Assembly (NCBI RefSeq): GCF_030142155.1
Contig: NZ_CP126247.1
Span: forward strand, 310,001 to 374,000
Direction of reading: 5' to 3'
DNA: 64,000 nt
Source: Arthrobacter sp. zg-Y820
Lineage (GTDB): Bacteria; Actinomycetota; Actinomycetes; Actinomycetales; Micrococcaceae
Shown: one piece after another, positions 9,113-18,700 of the stretch
Layout of the letters: every line of letters begins with the position of its first letter
Numbering within the stretch: the first letter of the stretch is position 1
Notes under the pieces: generated by a model
Database searches by the model: none
Seen by the model: the letters and a program-made list of their open reading frames with translations, nothing else
Told to the model about the DNA's origin: nothing
Translations under genes and position numbers: made by a program

Positions 9113-9161
9113 CGTTCAGTGCAAGGAATGACTGCACCACCCGGGGTCGGGGGTTCAGCGG

Positions 9162-9758
9162 CTAAGGATGTGACCCGCGACGGGACGCCAGTGGAATGAA
9201 TACCGCGTAGAACGCACCCCAGCAGATCCAGAACACGGTCGAGATGCGCCGTTCAGAGACGCCAGGGAACCTGCGGCGAACCATAGCGGCAATCCCGGAT
9301 ACTGCCACCGTCACCACCATGAACCGGATCATCCGGCCGGGCACACTCCAGGCGAGGAACGCCACGAGCGAGGTCCGCTGCAGCCCGGCAGCCCGCGCGT
9401 AGAGCTTGTACGGAACTCCGCGGGTGGGGCCCCGCAGCAAAGAAGCGGCCCCGGACTCGGCGATCTCCTGCTCCACCTCGCTGATCATGGCATCCGTGAC
9501 CGCCGGAACTTTCACCAACGCCTTACGCGAGGTATTTGCGGCTACCTTGAGGCCCCACCAGTACGTCGCTGCCCCTCCGGCCAGTGCGCCGCCGAGGGCT
9601 GAGACCGTGGTGCCGAGCGCGCGTTTCGGTCGGCGCAGCCCCACCCAGGATGTCCACACATCGGGGACCACAAAGAAGAACGTCGCTTCTGCGAAGCCCC
9701 AGGCGCCGGCGATTCCGTGGTCCCGCAGGGCGTTCCTGAAGGGTGATTTGCGCCTCAT
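9162..9758 (-). CDS. Integral membrane protein, possibly VTT/DedA-like
   Basis: A 198-residue protein with several hydrophobic segments. The early motif AWGFAEATFFFVVPDVW resembles the entry loop of VTT-domain (DedA/YqaA-type) membrane proteins, in which an acidic residue precedes a Phe- and Pro-rich turn. Later segments include ALGGALAGGAATYWWG, MIRFMVVTVAVSGIAAM and STVFWICWGAFYAVFIPLA. A soluble stretch (about 75-115) lies between helices. The VTT assignment is tentative. It is divergent from the lipid operon starting at 9858, about 100 bp away, so a related membrane-lipid role is possible but unproven. Confidence 0.65.
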   Translation of the reverse strand: MRRKSPFRNALRDHGIAGAWGFAEATFFFVVPDVWTSWVGLRRPKRALGTTVSALGGALAGGAATYWWGLKVAANTSRKALVKVPAVTDAMISEVEQEIAESGAASLLRGPTRGVPYKLYARAAGLQRTSLVAFLAWSVPGRMIRFMVVTVAVSGIAAMVRRRFPGVSERRISTVFWICWGAFYAVFIPLASRRGSHP

Positions 9759-9857
9759 GCTTACACTGTAATTGATCGCGGGTTACTGCCATTTCCGCCG
9801 CTCGGCTCGCACTAGCGTATGAGTTGCACCAAAGGGCCAAATGAACGGACATTCCAT

Positions 9858-10553
9858 ATGAGCCACGGAACGGACAGGCGGGAAATTCCGCAGCGCGGCA
9901 GCCGGTGGGCGGCAAAATCTGCAGATATGCTTGCGGCGGCGAAACTCACCCCCAATCAGATCTCGGTCGGTTCAGTGGTGTTCGCCGCAGTGGGCGCCGC
10001 TGCGCTGATCTGGTCGGCGCATACCGACGACGCCATAATTCGTGCTGTCCTTCTGGCCGCGGCTGCTGCCTGTATACCGCTGCGTTTGTTGTTGAACATG
10101 CTCGACGGAATGCTGGCCGTAGAAAAGGGTATGAGCTCACCGGTGGGTGATATCTACAATGAATTGCCTGATCGGATCTCCGATGTTCTGTTCCTGGGGG
10201 CAGCAGGCATCGCCACCGCCGGGCTGGTGACCGCCGACCGAGTCGATTTCGGGATGACGCTGGGATTCCTTGCGGCGATACTCGCCGTCCTCACTGCCTA
10301 CATCCGCTGCCTCGGAGCAGCCCTCGGCACGGGATACTTCTTTGACGGGCCCTTGGCCAAACCGCACCGCATGTGGTTGCTGATGATCGGCGTCCTGGTG
10401 GCCATCGCCGAACCATGGCTTCCCTGGTCGGAAGGGTGGGCGCTGTTCGGCACGCTGGCGCTCATCGCGTTGGGCTCCCTGCTCACCTGTACTCGCCGAT
10501 TGCGCCGTGTCAGCGCTGCGCTGCATGCCCGCAGCAAGGACTTGCCATCATGA
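9858..10553 (+). CDS. CDP-alcohol phosphatidyltransferase family, variant active site
   Basis: A 231-residue integral membrane enzyme of the CDP-OH-P family, which transfers a phosphatidyl group from CDP-diacylglycerol to an alcohol. The signature region reads NMLDGMLAVEKG then GDIYNELPDR. Against the consensus D-x2-D-G-x2-A-R-x8-G-x3-D-x3-D, the first and third Asp are Asn and Arg is Val, while the second and fourth Asp and the glycines remain. Five or six membrane helices surround it. The ATG at 9858 is chosen over 9819; ribosome sites are weak for both. Its stop overlaps the next start (ATGA at 10550), so it is translationally coupled to an acyltransferase and a CdsA-like enzyme. The acceptor alcohol is unknown. 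Confidence 0.85.
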   Translation: MSHGTDRREIPQRGSRWAAKSADMLAAAKLTPNQISVGSVVFAAVGAAALIWSAHTDDAIIRAVLLAAAAACIPLRLLLNMLDGMLAVEKGMSSPVGDIYNELPDRISDVLFLGAAGIATAGLVTADRVDFGMTLGFLAAILAVLTAYIRCLGAALGTGYFFDGPLAKPHRMWLLMIGVLVAIAEPWLPWSEGWALFGTLALIALGSLLTCTRRLRRVSAALHARSKDLPS

Positions 10554-11290
10554 ACGTCGGCAGGGCGTCCCGGCGCAGCCTCGCGAAACTTATCAGCGCC
10601 TTCGCCGGTGTGCGCGTGGTGACTGCAGCCGGAGAATCTGAACTGGATTTACCCGAGCAGGCCATCTATTACGCGAACCATTCGAGCCATCTGGACTTCC
10701 TCACCATTTGGGCCGCACTGCCGGCAGAGCTTCAGCAACGCGCCCGCCCGGTGGCTGCCAAGGACTACTGGGGCTCCGGGGTGCGTAAGGCTTTTGCCGA
10801 AAAGATCTTCAACGCCTATTTGGTCGAACGCCACGGCTCCAGCAGCCGCCGGCAGCGCACGTCGGACTCGGGGGTCAGCCCCAAGGGCCAGGTGGAGGGC
10901 ATGGCCGAGGTGCTGGCCGCCGGTGATTCGCTGATTATCTTCCCTGAAGGCACCCGCGGCGACGGCGAAACGATCGCCCAGTTTCACGGCGGACTGTACA
11001 AACTGGCGCGTCTCCACCCTGAGGTACCCGTAGTCCCCGTGACGCTCGCCAACCTCGGACGGATCCTCCCCAAAGGTGAGGTGATCCCGGTGCCTCACCT
11101 CTCGACTGTCATCTTCTGCGAGCCCCTCCATCTGGATCCCGATGAGGACAGGCAGACCTTCCTGGCCCGCGCCCGGCAGGTTCTCGTGGAAGGCCTGACT
11201 GAGCATCCAGACCCGCAATCTGCAGATATCCCCGGACAGGACGACGGCGTCCCGGCCCCTCGTTGCCAGGACCGGCAGGACAACCTGTGA
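10550..11290 (+). CDS. 1-acyl-glycerol-3-phosphate acyltransferase-like (PlsC family)
   Basis: A 246-residue member of the LPLAT superfamily, which acylates lysophospholipids or similar acceptors at the membrane. Motif I is NHSSHLDF (H-x4-D) around residue 43 and motif III is FPEGTRGDG near residue 128; VPVVPVTLANLG forms the later block. The start is ATG 10550 because it overlaps the upstream stop as ATGA and AAGGA precedes it. The C-terminal 30 residues (after EGLTEHPDP) are polar and probably disordered. Middle gene of the three-gene lipid operon; its stop overlaps the next GTG start by the same 4-base arrangement. Confidence 0.9.
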   Translation: MNVGRASRRSLAKLISAFAGVRVVTAAGESELDLPEQAIYYANHSSHLDFLTIWAALPAELQQRARPVAAKDYWGSGVRKAFAEKIFNAYLVERHGSSSRRQRTSDSGVSPKGQVEGMAEVLAAGDSLIIFPEGTRGDGETIAQFHGGLYKLARLHPEVPVVPVTLANLGRILPKGEVIPVPHLSTVIFCEPLHLDPDEDRQTFLARARQVLVEGLTEHPDPQSADIPGQDDGVPAPRCQDRQDNL

Positions 11291-12279
11291 GCGACTGGGA
11301 ACTGGGTTTGTTGGACGCGTCGTCCCTGAAACTCCTCGGCGGCGTCGTCGTTGTTCTAGCCTTAGCCACCGTGATCGCGTGGCTTCTGGGCCGCCGATTG
11401 GGCCCCACGAGCACCATTGTGAACCTGAAGCAGCGCATCAACGCCTGGTGGTTGATGGTCGCACTGATAGGTGCTGTCCTGGCAGCCGGCGAGACGGTGA
11501 CAATTTTGCTGTTTCTGCTGCTGTCACTTCTGGCACTGCGCGAGTTCATCACCATCTCGCCGACCGGGCGCGGAGATCACAAAGTGCTCGTGTGGCTGGT
11601 GTTCATCATCCCCGCGGCGCACTACTGGTTCTTGTGGGAGCACTGGTACGGCATGTTCAGCGTGTTCATCCCGGTGTACGCCTTCCTCTTCCTGCCGGCG
11701 CGCAACGCACTCGCCGGGCAGACCACCGGGTTCCTGCAGCGAACCGCGGCCATTCAGTGGGCGCTGATGGTATGCGTCTACGCCATCAGTTACGCCCCGG
11801 CGCTCCTGCAACTTCCGTTAGCCATGGAGGCAGGCCGGGATGCGGCCGAAGGCTCGGCGCCTGGGACCGGTGGGGCAACCGGCGCGCATCTGCTGCTGTT
11901 CCTGCTGATCGTGGTGCAGGGCTCCGATGTGCTGCAGTATGTGTGGGGCAAGACGCTCGGGAAGCACCCGATCGCGCCGAGCGTGAGTCCCAACAAGACG
12001 TGGGAAGGGTTCATCGGGGGAGTGCTTTCGGCCACCGCCCTGGGGGCTGCCCTGTGGTGGGTCACGCCGTTCACCCCGTTGATGGCCGCGCTCCTGGCCT
12101 TCATCTCCTGTGTGATGGGTTTCGCCGGAGGGCTGGTGATGTCTGCCATTAAGCGCGACCGCGGCATCAAGGACTTCGGCTCCACCATCCCCGGTCACGG
12201 CGGCATCATGGACCGCCTGGACTCGCTCTGCTTTGCGGCACCGGTCTTCTTTCACGCCGTGCGATTCTTCTACACCTGA
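11287..12279 (+). CDS. CdsA-like phosphatidate cytidylyltransferase
   Basis: A 330-residue membrane enzyme that would make CDP-diacylglycerol from phosphatidate and CTP. The CdsA signature is clear near the C-terminus: SAIKRDRGIKDFGSTIPGHGG followed by IMDRLDS. About eight hydrophobic segments are present. The start is GTG 11287, which overlaps the acyltransferase stop (GTGA), rather than the ATG at 11263. The genes upstream supply an acyltransferase and a CDP-alcohol transferase. Together they form a self-contained route from lysophosphatidate to a phospholipid. It is probably a second copy beside a housekeeping cdsA elsewhere, which is inference. Confidence 0.9.
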   Translation: MSDWELGLLDASSLKLLGGVVVVLALATVIAWLLGRRLGPTSTIVNLKQRINAWWLMVALIGAVLAAGETVTILLFLLLSLLALREFITISPTGRGDHKVLVWLVFIIPAAHYWFLWEHWYGMFSVFIPVYAFLFLPARNALAGQTTGFLQRTAAIQWALMVCVYAISYAPALLQLPLAMEAGRDAAEGSAPGTGGATGAHLLLFLLIVVQGSDVLQYVWGKTLGKHPIAPSVSPNKTWEGFIGGVLSATALGAALWWVTPFTPLMAALLAFISCVMGFAGGLVMSAIKRDRGIKDFGSTIPGHGGIMDRLDSLCFAAPVFFHAVRFFYT

Positions 12280-12432
12280 CGGTGGGCGGCCCGGGGCGTT
12301 CGGTGCGCCCGCACCCGGCCTCGTCGGGCCGGATCGAAGCGCAGTAGCCCGAGGCCCTTGTCCATCATCCCTGAGCAACAGGCGCTCGCTGCGCCGAAAC
12401 CCAGTGACCCTGCCAGCCGCTGGCGAAGAGGC

Positions 12433-12576
12433 CTAATCGAGAATCTTGGCTACTGCCCGGAATGCTTCGGGGTCCGCTAAGCCGAGGGGTTGGGCGGCAA
12501 ACTTCCCCACCTCGGCGAACCTCTTCAACCGACTGTCTTCCAGGCGGGCTCCGTTCACTCCTGAAACCAAGCGGCT
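12433..12576 (-). pseudogene. Possible C-terminal gene fragment
   Basis: A 47-codon open stretch on the minus strand ends in TAG at 12433 and is bounded upstream by an in-frame TGA. The translation, which includes RLKRFAEVGKFAAQPL and ends DPEAFRAVAKILD, reads like the end of a real protein, but there is no room for a start. I do not recognise the family. It may be a relic left when the neighbouring cluster arrived; chance cannot be excluded. Confidence 0.3.
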
Positions 12577-12697
12577 TCAACCACGCCTACACCCTTAAAT
12601 GCGACGAGCCTTGAAACCGCTTCCTTGTGATGCTATTTTTGGCACCTGCTAGTAATCGAAGCTTTCTCCAGCAGCGCGATTACTGTCCAGTGTTTAT

Positions 12698-12708
12698 GTC
12701 ACTGTGAC
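12698..12708. promoter_or_regulatory. Palindrome upstream of the copper-oxidase cluster
   Basis: GTCAC-T-GTGAC is an 11-bp perfect inverted repeat about 88 bp upstream of the first gene of the cluster, in an AT-richer stretch. Position and symmetry fit an operator, but no regulator gene is nearby and no clear -35/-10 pair was found. Confidence 0.3.
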
Positions 12709-12795
12709 TGCGTTACAGCAGGTCACGGGCCGTACTCACTCTATGTTTATTTGCATATACCTCTTGTAGATTCTTGTGCGATCGTGGGGTGTGCG

Positions 12796-13989
12796 GTGCC
12801 GGGGAATGTGCAGCGTTTAAGTGATGTAGGACCTATTGATCCCCGGACGGGCTATCCACTGTGGTACGAAGACGTTACGGGTACGCGTCTGGATCTGGCC
12901 TGGCAGCGCGATGACCCGAGAACCCCGATCATCGCTGACCTGAATGAAAGCGGAACTCTGCGAGGCATCGCTAACTTCCCAGGCGAATCCTTCTACATGA
13001 CGGCGGAGGCGGAGCTACCTCTGGGCGGAGGAGGGCAGGACGGGGAAGTGAGGGTGGTCCTCGCCTTGGAGGCTACTTTTGCTACGGAAGACGTGGTGGA
13101 CGGCGAGCAGATCGTCTTCGGACGCATCCGGTTCCGGGTCCGCGACGGACGCCCGGAGACGACGTACACGCTCACGCACCCGTACGGCACGGTTCAGGTC
13201 ACCACCGATGAGCGGGGTCGAGTGACTGCGACGGAGGACATCGGCCTGGCACCGTTGGATTTTACCGGGGCTCTGGGCGGGCAGATCGCCCCCTTCCTGC
13301 AGTGGATGCCCGATCCCGCTCTGCCCGAGGGCTACATCGGTGACGGCGCCACAGAGCACACGATCACGGGCAGCCCGTTCAACACTAACTTCGTCCTGGT
13401 GGAAGGCCCCGGGGCGGGGACAGCTGGGGCTGATCCAGATCCGAATGATCCTGGGAACCCGGACAAGGTCTATACGGACCAATTCGTGCTGCAGGGCCGG
13501 ATCGCCACGATCCATGGGGTGGAGATCACCCGCGCGGTCTACCGCCGAGCGGCGGATGGGGTGGTGATGGTGGAGGTGTTCGCCCGATCCGTTCCCGGAC
13601 AGCAGCTCGGAGTATCACTTGGAGGTGGTCCGGAGACGCCCCTGCAGGGTGGGAATACCCCCAACTACCTCTCCCGCATATCTGCGGGCAGCACGGTTCC
13701 GACGCAGGTCACCGTGACCAACCGGACTGATCCTGTTGCTCTGCCGGTAACCGTGGGGGTCACCGATGCGGTGGCGATCACGCAGGCCGACTATGACAGC
13801 ACCAACCAGACGCTCACCGTGAGTGCAATCTCCAGTGATCAGAGCGGCGCCCCGGCACTAACTGTCACAGGGCGTGGCGGGCTGTCCGGCCCGGTCGGAG
13901 TCTTTGCTCTCGATGCACCGCCGTCCACGGTCACGGTCGTCTCCGCCGCTGGCGGCACCAGCACAGCGATTGTCCGGATCGTGGCCTGA
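12796..13989 (+). CDS. Beta-rich protein of unknown function opening the copper-oxidase cluster
   Basis: About 397 residues with no signal peptide or membrane helix in the frame as read. The N-terminal region contains VGPIDPRTGYPLWYEDVTGT, an opening I associate with uncharacterised bacterial proteins that begin GPI-(D/N)-P-x-(T/N)-G-(F/Y)-P. The rest alternates beta strands and Gly/Thr-rich turns, with a central Pro/Asp-rich linker (AGADPDPNDPGNPDK) and a C-terminal Ig-like pattern (STVPTQVTVTNRTDP). The start is uncertain: GTG at 12796 is preferred, while the frame stays open to a TTG at 12751. No catalytic residues are recognisable. Its stop lies 49 bp before the DUF1326 gene, so it probably belongs to the same transcript. 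Confidence 0.7.
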   Translation: MPGNVQRLSDVGPIDPRTGYPLWYEDVTGTRLDLAWQRDDPRTPIIADLNESGTLRGIANFPGESFYMTAEAELPLGGGGQDGEVRVVLALEATFATEDVVDGEQIVFGRIRFRVRDGRPETTYTLTHPYGTVQVTTDERGRVTATEDIGLAPLDFTGALGGQIAPFLQWMPDPALPEGYIGDGATEHTITGSPFNTNFVLVEGPGAGTAGADPDPNDPGNPDKVYTDQFVLQGRIATIHGVEITRAVYRRAADGVVMVEVFARSVPGQQLGVSLGGGPETPLQGGNTPNYLSRISAGSTVPTQVTVTNRTDPVALPVTVGVTDAVAITQADYDSTNQTLTVSAISSDQSGAPALTVTGRGGLSGPVGVFALDAPPSTVTVVSAAGGTSTAIVRIVA

Positions 13990-14038
13990 CCGGATCCTGC
14001 CGGGCGCTGTCTCAACATCCAAGAATCAGAGGACCGTC

Positions 14039-14860
14039 ATGGAATACACACTGACAGGTAACTTTCTTGAGGCCTGCGACTGCACTGTCATCTGCCCCTG
14101 CTGGGTGGACGACGACCCTGTGGAGGGACACTGCACCGGGTTCGTCTTGTGGGAGTTTACCGGGGACGGCACCGAGTCGGAGATCGATGGCCTCGTCGTC
14201 ACTGGGTGCAAGGTCGTCAGTGTCGCGATCCACGCGGGCAACCGTCGCGGCAGTTCAGCACCGGCCACTTCGATGATCTACATCGACGTTTCGAAGTGCA
14301 AGAACACGGAAACCACGGATGAGGAGCTTTTTAAGGCCTTGCGGGGCACCTTCGCCGAACACCCCACCAAGAAGGGAGGGGGCATAGGCCCGCTGGCTGA
14401 GCTGGCCGAGATGAGCGGAACGGTGGTCGGGGCCGAGCGGGCCAGTATCTCCTTCAAGTTCGATAAGGACGGCCGCGCGGACAAGGACGAACACCGCTGG
14501 ACGGCTACAGTCACCCGTACCCGAATAAACCCGCAGGAACCGCAAGCGGAACCCCTTCAAGACCTGTTGATTCACGCGACAGGGCAGCCGGAGCGGTTTG
14601 ACGCGGCCGAGAACGCTAAGAGTCAGCCGCTGGAGCTGTCCAACACCGCGCTCACCTACGAGCTACAGGCCCAGAACCCGGTGACTGCCCAGGCGGGGGA
14701 TGAGCTAATCATCAACGTCGGTGCCCTGCCCGGAGGCAACATCAACGTCAAGGGCCGCTCGGGCATGCGCGGCACCTTTCACTACCGCCACCCCGCAGCC
14801 CAGCAAGCTCCCGCGGGCGTGCGCACCGGCATGCCTGGTGAAGAAGCACCAGCATCATGA
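14039..14860 (+). CDS. DUF1326 domain protein
   Basis: A 273-residue soluble protein. The DUF1326 signature is at the extreme N-terminus: Cys13-x-Cys15-x3-Cys19-x-Cys21, in EACDCTVICPCW, followed by a fifth Cys in GHCTGF. The paired CxC motifs look suited to metal or redox chemistry, but no biochemical role is firmly established for the family. The C-terminal third carries NVGALPGGNINVKGRSGMRG. The start is ATG 14039 with GAGGA five bases upstream. Its stop overlaps the next start (ATGA at 14857), giving translational coupling to DUF2182. The two families frequently occur together (from memory), consistent with a complex or relay. Confidence 0.88.
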   Translation: MEYTLTGNFLEACDCTVICPCWVDDDPVEGHCTGFVLWEFTGDGTESEIDGLVVTGCKVVSVAIHAGNRRGSSAPATSMIYIDVSKCKNTETTDEELFKALRGTFAEHPTKKGGGIGPLAELAEMSGTVVGAERASISFKFDKDGRADKDEHRWTATVTRTRINPQEPQAEPLQDLLIHATGQPERFDAAENAKSQPLELSNTALTYELQAQNPVTAQAGDELIINVGALPGGNINVKGRSGMRGTFHYRHPAAQQAPAGVRTGMPGEEAPAS

Positions 14861-15726
14861 CCCCTACCTCCCCGGCGGCGCCCCACCAGTCCGGGGCGAG
14901 CCGCCCCCTCGACATGAACCTCCTTGTTTTGAGCACGATCGTGATGGCGGCGATGGCCTGGGGGGTCCTGCTGTTGACCCACGGGCCCGGGGGCCACGGG
15001 CCGGAAGGCCACACGGTGACCTCTGAAGTGCTCGCCCCTGGGCTAGCCGCGGAAACACACGCTCAGCATGGTGGTACGGCCGCGTTCGTGATTCCTCCTG
15101 CTCTGGTGGGTGGTGCAGTAGCCCTGGGCGGCTGGGGATTCATGGTGGTTGCCATGATGCTTCCGCCAGCACTCCCGCTGCTGCAGACGGTGCGACGACT
15201 GGTCTCGCACCGTCCGGATCCGTGGCGTCTGACCATCTGGAGCGCCATGACCTTTATCGGGGCGTGGATGGTCATCGGGGCGGTTCTCGTCGCAGGCGAT
15301 TTGGGTGTCCGGGCGTTGGCTTCCAGCGGATGGCTGGCGATCGATCCCCGTTGGGTAACAGGGGCCGTGCTGATCGGGGCCGGTGGCTATCAGTTCACCC
15401 CGCTGAAAGATTTGTGCCTGCGCGGCTGCCGGAGCCCGCGCAGCTTCGTGCTGGCGCACTGGCAGGGTCGGCGCTCTTCCAGCGCGGAGATTTTCGCCCT
15501 GTCCGGTGCATACGCGCTGTCATGCATCGGGTGCTGTTGGGCGCTGATGCTCATCTGCTTCACCGTCGGCACCGCAGCACTGCCTGCGATGGTCGCGTTG
15601 AGCGTAGTCATGGCCGCAGAACGCCTCGTCTCGTGGGGTCGGCGCTTGGTATGGCCTACCGGTTTCGCCCTCATCGCTCTGGGAGCCGCTACGGCGCTGC
15701 TTCCCGCCTTTCATGGTCCCATTTGA
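14857..15726 (+). CDS. DUF2182 integral membrane protein, predicted metal-binding
   Basis: A 289-residue membrane protein with about six helices. Family-typical elements are FMVVAMMLPPALPLL after a His/Gly-rich outer loop, YQFTPLKDLCLRGCRSP with paired Cys, and SCIGCCWALMLICF, a Cys-rich helix. His residues cluster in the first loop (THGPGGHGPEGH, ETHAQHGG). DUF2182 is annotated in databases as a predicted metal-binding membrane protein; the transported or sensed species is not known. It overlaps the DUF1326 gene by 4 bases and precedes the giant oxidase by 44 bp. In this context it may deliver or export copper or the oxidase's metal substrate, which is inference. Confidence 0.88.
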   Translation: MTPTSPAAPHQSGASRPLDMNLLVLSTIVMAAMAWGVLLLTHGPGGHGPEGHTVTSEVLAPGLAAETHAQHGGTAAFVIPPALVGGAVALGGWGFMVVAMMLPPALPLLQTVRRLVSHRPDPWRLTIWSAMTFIGAWMVIGAVLVAGDLGVRALASSGWLAIDPRWVTGAVLIGAGGYQFTPLKDLCLRGCRSPRSFVLAHWQGRRSSSAEIFALSGAYALSCIGCCWALMLICFTVGTAALPAMVALSVVMAAERLVSWGRRLVWPTGFALIALGAATALLPAFHGPI

Positions 15727-15770
15727 TGTGACCTTTTCTGCCGCTGAGCGGCTCGATCACGGAGTTCAAC

Positions 15771-18700
15771 ATGTCGTCTACCCAATTCCGCACGTACCAC
15801 GTTGTGGCCATGTCCTTCCCGATCGTCTACTCGCTCGAGGGCGACCACGATCCCAACGGTCTGCTCTACACCTTGCGCGTGTACCAGCCCCTCCTGGATT
15901 GGGTGAAGGAACAACGGGAGAAAAACGGCGACTACCTGACCAAGATGCACCGCAAGACCCAGCTCATGGAAACCGTGGTGTACGCAGTGCCGCGGCTCCT
16001 TAAGATGCGCCGGATCCTGTCCGAAGGACCGGAGAAGAATAAGTATCTGTTGAAGGACTTCGGCGGCGAGTCCGAGGTTCTTGACCGGGAAGACCGGGAC
16101 GCCCGCGGTCTCCGGTTGGATCCGGATGATCGTGCGATACGCCAGAACTACCGTGCCACGGTGGACGAACTGGTTGCCGCTTTGCGGGAGCTGACTGATG
16201 GGCGGATTACCAGCCTCTCCTCGAAGGCCCCGCCGGATCCGGAGCGGCTAGAGGAGCAACAGGCGGAGAATGAACATGATGTTTTCGAACATGGCCTGAG
16301 GAAAACCATGGGGGAGTGGCTGGCGCAGCTCGAGGAGGCCGAGCGGGCTATCGAAGGGCAATTGGAAAGGATCCGCCAGGGGTGGCCGGAGATGTTGGCT
16401 TGGTATCGGAGGCAGCGTCCCGGGTCTCAGCTGCGGGACGAGGACATCGAACGGTTGATGTTCAACGATCACAGCCCTGACCTGATCGGCAAAGGTGAAC
16501 AAACCCTGGCCTACAACCGGTGCAACCCGCTTAAGCCCATCCCACTGGTGCGTCCGCTGGTGTTGCGGGCGTGCCGGGGAGAGCAGCTTAAGGTGCGTTT
16601 CGAGAACAGCATCCGCGGCCGCGAAGTGGGCATGCACGTGCAAGGAGACGGGCTCGGGGGCACCGTCCCGGGACGCGGCACCGGCTCAGGCGTCCAGTAC
16701 GGAGATGGGGCGCGCGTAGGCGACAACGACCCCACCACTGTTCCCTACCAATCTAAAATGACGTACCGCTGGCTGTGCGCCCGGGAGGGCGTGTGGCCGA
16801 TCAACGATCTGGGCGACATCCGCGGAACCGACCGTGGCACCAACAACCACGGATTGTTCGCCGCTCTGGTCGTCGAGCCCGATGGGGCGAGGTGGTACGA
16901 CCCTGAGACGGGGGAACGGCTCGACGGCACAGATCACCCCGATGGGCTCTACGCCGACGTCGTGCCCCGCGACGAACACCGCCTCAAGGACGGGAAAGTG
17001 GTGGCTCTCCAAAAGGGCTGCCGCGACGAGCAGCATGAGGACTGCCAGGCGGGCAACCGGTGCCGGAAATGGCGGGAGGACAATTTCGTCGACTTCCACC
17101 ATGCCAAGGACAATCCGGAACAATTCGCCGGCAACTGCAGTTTCCGCGAGTTCACCGTCTTCATGCACGACGAACCCGAGACGCATAACGGCATCCCCCA
17201 CCCCCTGCCCCACTCGGCCATGCCCCTGTCCTACCGCGCTGAACCCATGCACAACCGCCTTCCCTATCGGCTGCACCGGCGCCTGCGTAAAGGCGCGCCG
17301 AAGGCAGAACCCGATAAGAACAGGATCGACCACTCAGCCGTTGAAATCAGGATCGATGAGGAAACCCTCGGAGAAGAGTTCTGGGTGGCCAAAGACAAGA
17401 ACGGCGATTTCCTCGAACGCGTCTCCGGCGAGGAGCAGCATCACAGCTCCTGGCTGTTCGGCGAACCGGTGACGCCGATTCTGCGCACCTACCGCGGGGA
17501 CCCCAGCCGGGTGCGGCTGGTGCACGCCGGGGTCAAAGAGACCCATGTCTTCCACCTGCACGTCCATCAGTGGCGAGCCGTCGCCCAGGACACCGCTGAG
17601 CCTTCCGTGTGGAAGATGGGCGAGCACCACGGTTCCCAGCTGCTGGATTCGGTGTCCATCGGTCCGCAGACCGCCATGACCATCGACCCGCTCTACGGCT
17701 CGGGCAGCCGCCAGCATGCGGTGGGCGACATCATCTGGCACTGCCACCTCTACCCCCACTTCCACCACGGCATGTGGGGACTGTGGCGCAGCTTCGACCG
17801 GCTGGTCGACGGGGAGCGGGCCTACCCCGACGGCACTCCCTGTCCCGAACTGAAGCCATTGCCCGGACGTGACCCCAACCCCTCGACCGCCGAACAACCC
17901 GGATTTCCGTGGTTCATCGACGCCACCTACCCCCGCAAATCTCCGCCGCCGCCCTCACCCCACGAGGAAGACGTAGAGGCGGGGAAGGACCCGGAGAGGA
18001 ACGTCCCGGTCAACGGGCGACGCCAGCTGCTGCAGATGCCGCATTGTTCCGACAAGGAACGGGCGGCCTTCGCACCCAACTGCCGGTCGGGTGATCAACC
18101 CGGTGCTCTTTTCGTCGATCTGGACGGCCTCGCCCGGGACTGGAACACCAAGGCGAAGGTTCCCGAGCGACGGATTATCCACTACGAGATCGACATGGCG
18201 GAACGGGGGATGATCTACAACTCCGCCGGCTGGTACGACCCGCACGTACACCACTATCAGCTCAAAGAAATCACCGTCACCCGTCTCGACGACGACGGGC
18301 ACCGGCTTGGGGATCCAGTGCCCTTCAAACCCCCGGCAACCGAAGACGCAGGCGGGGCCGACGCGTTCTTCCCGCGGGCCAATCACGGCGACATCGTGGA
18401 ACTGCGCCTGCGCAACATGGTGGGCACCGTCGAGGGCGACCACTTCGACTTTCCCGGCCACCCAGTTGAATGTGGTCTGCACGTGCACCTGGTGAAGTTC
18501 GATGTGCTCGCTGCCGACGGCTCGGCCACCGGCTGGAACTACCTCTCCGGCGCCAGTTCCCTCGAAGCCATCCCGGACGGCAAGATCAACAATCCCCCTG
18601 CAAATGTTTCCTTGCACCGGTGGGTGGTGGATGAGGAGTTCGGCCCCTGCTTTTTCCACGACCACCTGCTGGCGAACTTCCGGCAGAAGCGCGGTCTGTT

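Larger units (their letters stand above)
12280..12795. other. Gene-poor left margin of the island-like region
   Basis: The 516 bp hold no complete gene. They contain one short fragment of apparent coding sequence on the minus strand (described separately), an AT-richer stretch from about 12590 to 12790 and a small palindrome at 12698-12708. The first ten bases after the previous gene's last sense codon, TGACGGTGGG at 12277-12286, recur inside tRNA-Ser at 22022-22031. Confidence 0.6.
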
